Of a stretch of 64,000 nucleotides of DNA, positions 55,861 to 64,000 are shown one piece after another. The stretch is from Liquidambar formosana (lineage: Eukaryota > Streptophyta > Magnoliopsida > Saxifragales > Altingiaceae). The notes under the pieces were generated by a model. It ran no database searches and was not told the DNA's origin. It saw nothing but the letters and a program-made list of their open reading frames with translations. Made by a program: the position numbers and the translations under genes. The stretch's first letter is position 1. Each line of letters opens with the position of its first letter. Location: contig JBBPBK010000087.1 of NCBI GenBank assembly GCA_039720395.1, forward strand, positions 297,235 through 361,234, read 5' to 3'.

Positions 55861-58800
55861 CGAAAGGTATAGATCATGCTCTTATACTTGAGACTAACGT
55901 GAGTGTTAGCTCTGCTTCCACTTGGGTACTAGATTCTGGTGCGAGTTCTCATATTTGTAATTCCATACAGGACGTAGTGGGAAGCAGAAGGCTGAGTAAA
56001 GGAGAAATAACGCTACAAGTGGGAAATGGAGCAAATGTTGCTGCATTAGCCGTAGGGACTTGCTGCTTGACTTTGCCTAGTGGGAGTAGTTTAGAATTAT
56101 CAGGCTATTTTTATATTCCAGAAGTTATAAGAAACATTATTTCTATTTAAGTATTATCTAAACAAGGATTTAGGTTTGTTTTTGAGGAGAATAAATGTTC
56201 TTTATTTAAAAATGAAGAGTTCATTACTTCTGGAGTTTATGTGAATGGCCTTTATTTTCTAAACTTCATTGCAAATGTTAACTGCATAGAGCATGATAGT
56301 TCTAAATTGAATGCAAACACACCCAAGAGAACAAGAGATGAAGAAAACTCTGCATATGACTGGCACCTAAGACCAGGTCACATCAGTGAGAATAGGATTA
56401 ACAAGATGTGTAAGGATGGACAATTGGGTCCATTGGCTTCTATGCGCTTTCCAACTTATGAATCCTGTTTACTAGGTCAAATGACCAAGTCACCTTTCAT
56501 CGGTCACGGTGAGAGGACTGCAGACATATTAGGATTAATACATAGTGATGTATGTGGTCCTATGAGCATACATGCTCGAGGAGGTTTCTCTTACTTTATA
56601 ACCTTTACCAATGATCATTCCAGGTATGGGTATGTGTACTTAATGAAGTACAAATCTGAAGCATTTAAAAAGTTCAAAGAATTCAGATATGAAGTAGAGA
56701 AACAAACTGGTAAAAGTATTAAAGCTCTTCGATCGGATCGAGGAGGAGAATATTTAACCAGTGAGTTTTTAGATCATCTTGTTCAAGTGGGCATTCTATC
56801 TCAATGGACACCTCCTGGAACACCACAGCTTAATGGTGTGTTAGAAAGGAGGAATAGAACCTTATTAGATATGGTTAGGTCCATGATGAGTTACACTGAT
56901 TTACTATTGTCCTTCTAGGGACATGCCCTGGAAACTACCGCGTACTTGTTGAACAGAGTCCCAACCAAGGCTATCCCTAAGACATCGTATGAGATATGGA
57001 AAGGGAGAGCACCAAGCTTTAAATATATTAAGGTATGGGGTTGCACTGTATATGTAAAGACACATGATGCAACCAAGTTAGAATCAAGATCAATTAAATG
57101 TAGGTTTGTGGGTATCCTAAAGAGATTTTAGATACTATTTCTATTATCCTGATGAACAAAAGGTGTTTGTTAGTAAGTTTGCAGTCTTTCTTGAAAAAGA
57201 GTTTATTCAAGAAGGAGGCAACAACAGGAAAATAGAACTCAAAGAATTGTCTGATGAGACACAAACCGACAGTGATCCCAACCCTGTCCCTGATGAGACA
57301 GAACCCACTAATGTACCACAACCTCTTCGTAGAACGAGTAGGGTATCTGTTGCACCTAAGAGATATGGATTGCTCAACCATAATGCAGAGGAATTGTTCC
57401 TTGGTGATAGAGAACACCCAGATGACCCTACTACTTATGGAAAGGCGATTTCGGATATTGATTCGAATAAATGGCTAGAAGCTATGAAATTTGAAATGGA
57501 CTCGATGTATTCCAACAAAGTCTGGACTTTAGTTGATCCACCAGAAGGTATAGTACCTATTGGCTGCAAATGGATCTTCAAAAGGAAGATAGGCTCAGAT
57601 GAAAGGTAGAGACCTACAAAACTAGGCTAGTGGCAAAAGGTTACCGACAAAGACATGGTATTGACTATGAGGAAACCTTCTCACCAGTGGCTATGCTTAA
57701 GTCCATTAGGATCTTGTTAGCTATAGCTGCACACTACAATTATGAGATATGGCAAATGGATGTAAAGACCACTTTCCTTAATGGCAACATTGAGGAAAAC
57801 CTTTATATACAGCAACCTAAGGGTTTTACATCCAATGGTGAGGACCACAAAGTGTGCAAGCTACAGCGGTCCATTTATAGACTTAAACAAGCTTCTAGAA
57901 GCTGGAACATCCGATTCGATGAGGCAATCAAATTGTTTAGTTTCCTATAGAATATGGATGAACTATGTGTGTACAAGAAGGTTAGTGGGAGTGCGATTAC
58001 CTTCCTGGTCCTATATGTTGATGACATTCTACTTATCGGGAATAATGTAGAAACGTTATCAAAAGTGAAAGAGTGGCTTTCATAAAATTTCTCCATGAAA
58101 GATTTGGGAGAAGCATCCTATATTCTAGGAATAAAGGTCTATAGAGATAGATCTAAAAGGATGCTAGGTCTCTCCCAATCATTATACATAGACAAAATAT
58201 TGAAAAGGTTCAATTTAGAAGATTCCAAAAGAAGTCTAATTCCTGTTAGGCATGGAATCAAATTGTCTAAAAACATGGCACCTAGAACTCCAGAGGAGAT
58301 TGCGTACATGAGAAGATTCCCTATGCTTCTGCAGTAGGGAGTCTAATGTATGCCATATTATGTACAAGACTAGATATCGCATTTGGTGTAAGTGTTACAA
58401 GCAGATATCAGGTAGACCCAGGTGTGAAACACTGGGAAGCAGTCAAGGCTGTCCTTAAGTACTTAAGAAGAACTAAGGAACTATTCCTTGTCTATGGAGG
58501 AAGAAACTTAGAAATGGTTGGTTATACGGATTCAAATTTTCAATCTGACGATGATGATAGGAAATCAACATCGAGGTATCTTTTCACCTTGAATGGTGGA
58601 GCTGTAAGTTGGAGGAGCTGTAAACAGGATGTTACAGCGAACTCCACTACAGAGGCTGAGTACATTGCTGCATCAGAAGCTGCAAAGGAAGCTGTTTGGA
58701 TGAAGAAGTTCATTACTGAACTGGGAGTAGTTCCTGCTATTGAGAAGCCCTTGCCATTGTTTTGTGACAATAACGGGGCTATTACTCAAGCTAAGGAACC

Positions 58801-58999
58801 ACGGTCTCATCAAAAGTCCAAACACATTGAGCGGCGATTCCATGTGATTAGAGAGATCATTGAAAGAGGTGATATTAGCATACAGAAGATTCATACAATA
58901 GAGAATGTAACAGATCCCTTCACCAAAGCTATAACCCAAGAGCAGTTAGATCACCACAGACAGGAAATGGGTATTAGATACATTGTGGATTGGCTATAG
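55861..58999 (+). pseudogene. pol: Pol of TE-E: protease, integrase, RT, RNase H
   Basis: Near-complete copia pol order. Protease: WVLDSGASSHIC (DSG at 55932-55940). Integrase: WHLRPGH and ESCLLGQM zinc region (one Cys lost), DD35E residues all present (HSDVCGP, RSDRGGEY, LERRNRT). [35 protein letters not shown] at 58014-58025. RNase H: YTDSNFQSDDDD, TEAEY, FCDNNGAI, ending RYIVDWL just before the polypurine tract. Breaks: stops near 56149, 56918, 57131, 57948 and 58084 and frameshifts near 57150, 57603 and 58337. Most are single changes, so inactivation is fairly recent. Confidence 0.93.
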
Positions 59000-59001
59000 T
59001 G

Positions 59002-59013
59002 CAAGTGGGAGAT
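59002..59013 (+). other. Polypurine tract of TE-E
   Basis: CAAGTGGGAGAT directly before the 3' LTR. Confidence 0.8.
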
Positions 59014-60667
59014 TGTTAGAGTTATGCCCTAGAGCCAATCATAGAGATGATTGTTTAGAGATAAAGGAACAATCATTTGATTTCATTTATGTATGTCACA
59101 TTTATCATTGATTTAATAAAAGGGCTTATTCTATTATGTTTGTATGCATCATTTATATTTAAATAATATGTCTAAGGAGTTAGAGTTGAGAATATTGAAT
59201 TACAAAGAGTTGTAATTATGAGACTATAAATATATCTCTGTACTAAACTCATAAATCATTCCTAGTTGAAGGTTCACTATGATGGACAGTAATGAACCAT
59301 AGGACTAGCACTTGTTAGGTTGACTCTATAGGAGGATAGCTGGTCTCAACCTATTTGTGTGGAGACACTACAACCAACAGATGGGTGCCTACTAATAGAA
59401 TAGGTACACTGAATGTGATCAAAGATTTGAGATAAACTGAATAGAGTTTTAACCTGCCTGTCAATCAATTTCTCAATTTCATAGTGGTACAAGTAATCCT
59501 TAGACCTGAGACACCATAGTTACCCTATGCATATAGCATTAGAAGTTTGATAACACTAAGTGCAGATCCTATTCAAGGGTCTGTAAAGGTGTTCATTGGC
59601 CCTATTGCTATGTGTATAAAGGCATATGAGTGATCAACAAGGAATCCATTACTCTCAGGAAAAAGAGAGAGAATGTCTCATATAGCATTCATAATATAAC
59701 TCATTCAGTCCATGGCCATGGCAGTGTGAATATAGAAAGAAGTTTCCATAAGTTCATCATTGAGTTGATATTTATGAATGAGTATAAAGTAATTGAACTA
59801 GGGACTTGACAGACTTCCATGTCCTATTAGTTCAATTGGAGACATTGTGTAAAATGGAAGGATGTAATTGTAACCTATAAACTATAACAGAAGGGTTCTA
59901 TGTAAGATCTTATTCAATTCATTAAGGACAACACCATAAACCATATGCTAGGTGTTATTCATGGTTAGTAGAAGCCCTAATTGATATAAGTGAGTTATAA
60001 TCAATTAGGGAATTGGAAGGAGTTCCAATTAGACCCTAAATGGAAAGAGTTCCATTGTGGACATCTCGTGCTATTCCTACTATTTGATGATGTGAACCCA
60101 ATGGGTCACACACTAATCATGCAAGATGAGCTTTAAAGTCTATGAGAGAAAAGGTATGAGTGTATAAAGAATAGTTCTTTGAGGCCTATTTATATTTGAT
60201 ATAATTTATAGGGGTTATTGTGCAATTTAGAGAAATTGCATAAAACCCTAATAGAGTTTCCCCCTAGGGCCAGCCCCCTTAAGTGTGGACTATATAAGTC
60301 ACACTTTGATGTGTGGCATCATTACAAGTTGAACACTCCAAAGGCTGGCCAGAACTTCCAGCCTCCCTTTCTCTCTCTGCTCTCTTCTCCTACACTAGCA
60401 ACAACAAGGAAAAGGTGAAAAGACTTGAAGCTCTAGCTAGGTGTGGATACCGTTGGAGGTAGCACACTTGGGTTGCTCATTCACCGCTATCCAGAATCAA
60501 AGCTTGGAGCAAAAAGGAGAAGACAATAAATCTGGAAGTGTTCTAACCCTCTTCGTAGTTATGGTTTGATTTTGTGTTATACATAGTTAGATTCATGGGT
60601 TAGGGGATCCCAAAGGAAAAATTTTATATTCCGCACTTCTATTTTTCCTCTTGATTGATTCCCAACA
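59014..60667 (+). repeat. 3' LTR of TE-E
   Basis: 1654 bases, the pre-MITE length. More diverged from its partner than the TE-D pair. TATATAA near 60292. Confidence 0.94.
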
Positions 60668-60672
60668 AAAGG

Positions 60673-60931
60673 TACTTGGCAAGAGAGGTTTGATCGCTTC
60701 GCCCAACACATGGAATCATGAAAACCAAGGTCAAACTTGGCTATCAGTTGGCAAGGACACATCGAGGGACAATCAAGTCATCATGCAACAATTGCGCACA
60801 CAATGCAATGAATGAAAGCACACAATCAAACTGGATGCAAGTGATTGATTTTATTAAACAATAATAAATTAATTTAGCCCAATCAAATTAAATGAGTCTA
60901 GCCCTCGATATCTCCAACGGAGTCACCAAAC
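60673..60931 (-). other. TE-B leader (distal part) and mutated primer site
   Basis: Continues the leader interrupted by TE-E. The primer site (about 60913-60928) reads, on the minus strand, TGGTGACTCCGTTGG, two changes from TE-A. Confidence 0.75.
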
Positions 60932-62013
60932 TATGAACCCACGAAAAAGCACAGCGCCCACAAGGGTTTGGGATTTTTAAAAGACAACAAATGAAAAGAG
61001 TTGCCACCATCATTTTTTAAGGAAAAGAGGATAACCATAAAAATGTTTTATTTCCAAAAACCTCATGACTCCATTAAAGGAAAAGCAAAGTCTTTGAAAC
61101 CAGAAAATTAGATTCGGGGACTAAGTTACGACGTGGGAAGGTTCTGGGCAAAGCCCATAGGCACACACATCGCCTAAGTTGGTCTCTTAATTTGATTAGG
61201 CTAATTTAAGATCTTTTTCACTCAAATATCATCATATATCATCACAAGGCAACATGCATAACATATATCCTATCCATCCATTTCATCCATGCATAATCAA
61301 ACAAAGAAAATAGAGTAAAACAGAAAAAAGAAAAGAAGAAATACCTAGGATACTTGGATCCTAGAACGGACTTGAGCCTCAAAATGAGCGCCTACGTACC
61401 ATGCAGTGAAATACATGGATCAAAGTCCACATAGTTCGAATAGAATTAGGGTTACAACCTAATACAAACCTATGGTAAAAACCCTAGGTTTCCTTGTTCG
61501 GAATGTATTGAATAGTCCAAAATTGAAAACTTCCACAAGATGGAAACTTTGATAGAAAATCAGAATTTTATTAATGAAGGAAACCCTTGATAGTTACCAT
61601 GTGTCCATATTAAGGAATAACCCTAGGGTGAGGGAAGAGAAAGGATAAGAAAGGAAAGGTGAATTGGGGCACCTTCACACCCACTTGCCTGAGCGCAATA
61701 GCTCCAAGCATTAGCAATTTCAAGCAATAGCAACCCTATTTGCAATAGGACAATTATGGTACCTGTTTGCACCTTACAAGTGCGCAAAACCATGCAAAGA
61801 GAACAAAACACTAATCTGGACAGAATCATGTTAAAGCCTAAATTCATCCATTTATCATGCGAACAACAAGAATAATGAATAACCACAAACCTCAACTCAA
61901 TCCTACATGCAATGACCTATCTTATATGCATAAAAACCTATGAAAAACATGCTAACAATGAGAGACCCTGATAATATCAATAATCATGATAGCAAAATCT
62001 ATTCTAACCAAAA
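60932..62013 (-). repeat. TE-B 5' LTR, first part
   Basis: Begins TATGAACCC where TE-A has TGTGAACCC. Carries the bipartite hairpin motif at 61386-61439 and aligns with TE-A 24784 to about 25990. Clearly more diverged than the TE-A LTR pair. The last five bases CAAAA are the TE-F target. Confidence 0.82.
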
Positions 62014-63691
62014 TGTTGGGAATCTAACTAGAGAGGAAAACATACAAAGGCAAAATAAAAATTTTCCTACGATTCCCAAACCCATGAATCCGATTATGCA
62101 TAATACAAAAACAATAACCTAACTACTAAGAGAGTTAGGGTTACTTACAGTTGATGAATGTCTTCTCCTTTATGCTCTAAGCTTTGTCTTCTCCTTTTTG
62201 CTCAAAGCATGAACGTCGGGCAATAATGAATGAGCAGTCCAAGTGTACTACCTCCAACAGTATCCACACCTAGCTTGAACTTGAAGTCCTTTCCTTCTTC
62301 TTCTTTATGGTTGCTAGAGGTGGATAAGAGAGAGAGAGAGAGCCTTGTGAAATTTTTGGCCAGCCCCTTAGGGATCTAATTGTGATGATGTCATCACATC
62401 ATAATGTGGCTTATATAGCCACACAATAGGGCCGACCAAGGGGGAACTTAAAACCCTAGTGGTTTTTGTGTAATTACTCTTAATTACACAATTAGCCTAC
62501 TAGTTTGCAATCAAATACAAATTAGCCCCTTAAAGAACTTTTCTTTAATCACTTTTACCCTTCTCTCATAGACATCAAGCTCTCTTAGCATGATCAGTGT
62601 GTGACCCATTGGGTTCACATCATCAAGCAGTAGGAACAGCACAAGTTGTGCATAATGGAACACTTTCCATTAAGGGTCTAATTGAAACTCCTTTCAATTC
62701 CCTAATTGATTATAACTCATTTATATCAATTAGGGCTTCTACTAACCATGAGTAATACCTAGCATATGGCTCATGGTGTGGTCCTTAATGAGGTGAATAG
62801 TCATTTACAAAAAACCCTTCTGTTATAGTTTATAAGTTACAATTACATCCTTCCATCAACACAATGTCTCCAATTGAACTAATAGGACATGGAAGTCTGT
62901 CAAGTCCCTAGTTCAACTACTTTATACTCATTCATTAATACCAACTCAATGATGAACTTATGGAACTCCTTTTCATATTCATTCTACCATGGGTCCATGG
63001 ATTTAATGAGTTATATTCAATGAATGCTATATAAGACATCACTCTCTTTTCCTGAGAGTGATGGAATTCCTTGTTGATCACTTTACATGCCTTCACACAC
63101 ATAGCAGTAGGGCCAATGAATTCCCTTACAAACCCCTGAATAGGATCTGCACTTAGTGTTATCAAATTTCTAAAGTTACATGTATAAGACAACCATGGTG
63201 TCTTAGGTCTAAGGATTACTTTACCACTATAACAATGAGAAACTGATTGACAGGCAGGTTAAAAACTCCATTCAGTTTATCTCATATCTTTGGTCACATT
63301 CAGTGTACCTATTCTTATAATAGGCACCCACTTATTGGTTGTAGTGTCTCCACACAAATAGTTTGAGATTAGCTATCCTCCTATAGAGTCAATCTAACAA
63401 GTACTAGTCCTATGGTCATTACTATCCATCATAGTGAACCTTCAACTAGGAATGTTTAGGAGTTTAGTACAGAGATATATCTATAGTCCTCAAAATTACA
63501 ACTCTTTGTAATTTCATATTCTCAACTCTAATTCCATGGACATATTATGTAAATATAAATGATGCATATGAACATAATAGAATAAGCCCTTTTATTAAAT
63601 CAATAATAATGTGACATGCATAAATGAAATCAATTGTTCCTAATCCCTAAACAATCATCTCTATGATTGGCTCTAGGGCATAATCCTAACA
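62014..63691 (-). mobile_element. TE-F: solo copia LTR of the TE-D/TE-E family
   Basis: 1678 bases, on the minus strand TGTTAGGATTA...GATTCCCAACA, with a perfect target-site duplication CAAAA (62009-62013, 63692-63696). No primer site or internal sequence, so the element collapsed by LTR-LTR recombination. Closer to TE-D than TE-E in its ends. Confidence 0.95.
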
Positions 63692-64000
63692 CAAAAAGGT
63701 GACATTTTATGTAAAATATGAAACAAGCCTTCTTACGGCGAGCTTTCTTAAGCAAAACTATCCTAAGATAATTTCATATAAAAAAGTCGTTATGGGGAGG
63801 TGCAATCATCATATCCCACGTCAATATACATATTAGAACACTATAGAAGTGATTTTCCTTAAACCATCACAGAAAGCTCTTATGCAAAACCTACTTAACA
63901 AAAGGATTATCCTTAGAAAAGGATAATATCTCTAAAAGCCCTACAAAATCCTCTATATGATGCAAACCTAGCATGATCAATATATGAGCATATATAGAAT
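63692..64000 (-). repeat. Presumed continuation of TE-B 5' LTR to the window edge
   Basis: Flank of TE-F. The shared CAAAA shows it was contiguous with 62013. Its similarity to the TE-A LTR is weak by eye, so the assignment rests mainly on continuity. No gene. Confidence 0.5.

Larger units (their letters stand above)
50432..60667 (+). mobile_element. TE-E: Ty1/copia element with near-complete pol, broken gag
   Basis: 10.2 kb. LTRs 50432-52321 (with a MITE inside) and 59014-60667, TGTTAGAGTTA...CCCAACA. Target-site duplication AAGGG/AAAGG with one mismatch; flanking TE-B sequence rejoins to match TE-A around 24517. Same family as TE-D but a separate subgroup. Confidence 0.94.
27808..64000 (-). 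mobile_element. TE-B: second, older Tat/Ogre-like element (nested host)
   Basis: Fragments in order: 3' LTR pieces 27808-27948 and 37721-38122, internal 38123-50431 and 60673-60931, 5' LTR 60932-62013 and 63692 to the window edge. It has the same plan as TE-A, including both antisense cargo genes and the intron. Gag was lost by deletion (junction about 50050-50080). TE-D, TE-E and TE-F are inserted in it, and TE-A probably inserted into its 3' LTR; the rest of that LTR would be left of the window. Many private stops show it is dead. Confidence 0.88.

Noticed and set aside
61623..61895. 90-codon minus-strand frame in the TE-B LTR
   Set aside because: It lies inside LTR sequence and the TE-A LTR has no matching open frame.

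Overview
This is a plant nuclear window, most likely from an angiosperm. It is almost entirely nested LTR retrotransposons; no unique host gene, rRNA or tRNA gene is visible. The evidence is Ty3/gypsy Tat-type polyproteins, Ty1/copia polyproteins, a plant mobile domain (PMD) gene with plant-type introns, initiator-Met and Arg tRNA primer sites and a Tourist-like MITE. The species cannot be named from the sequence. Element names TE-A to TE-G are mine.

Layout. TE-B is the oldest layer: a minus-strand Tat element covering 27808 to beyond the right edge, interrupted by later insertions. TE-A (left edge to 27807, minus) is a second copy of the same family. It ends exactly where a fragment of the TE-B 3' LTR begins, so it probably inserted into that LTR. 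TE-C (11235-19166, plus) is a young non-autonomous Tat element encoding only gag. It sits inside the TE-A pol gene with a perfect target-site duplication. TE-D (27949-37720, plus, copia) interrupts the TE-B 3' LTR. TE-E (50432-60667, plus, copia) interrupts the TE-B leader and carries a small MITE (TE-G, 51956-52189) in its 5' LTR. TE-F (62014-63691, minus) is a solo copia LTR in the TE-B 5' LTR.

TE-A and TE-B share one plan on the minus strand: LTR, tRNA-Arg primer site, gag-pro, a short putative intron whose donor overlaps the gag-pro stop codon, RT, gypsy RNase H, a second archaeal-type RNase H, integrase, then a roughly 6.5-kb 3' region. That region carries two genes on the opposite strand: a multi-exon PMD gene and a single-exon DUF7745-like gene. 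Each has its own TATA box, and each TATA box is preceded by a GC-rich inverted-repeat module also found upstream of the LTR TATA box. The 3' region ends in hairpin-bearing tandem repeats and a polypurine tract. Both copies are decayed by nonsense and frameshift mutations, and TE-B has lost gag by deletion. The PMD exon lengths are almost identical in the two copies.

The most interesting content is therefore a Tat/Ogre-like family carrying an intron-containing antisense cargo, probably sharing promoter modules with its LTR, together with a young gag-only relative that could have been mobilised in trans.
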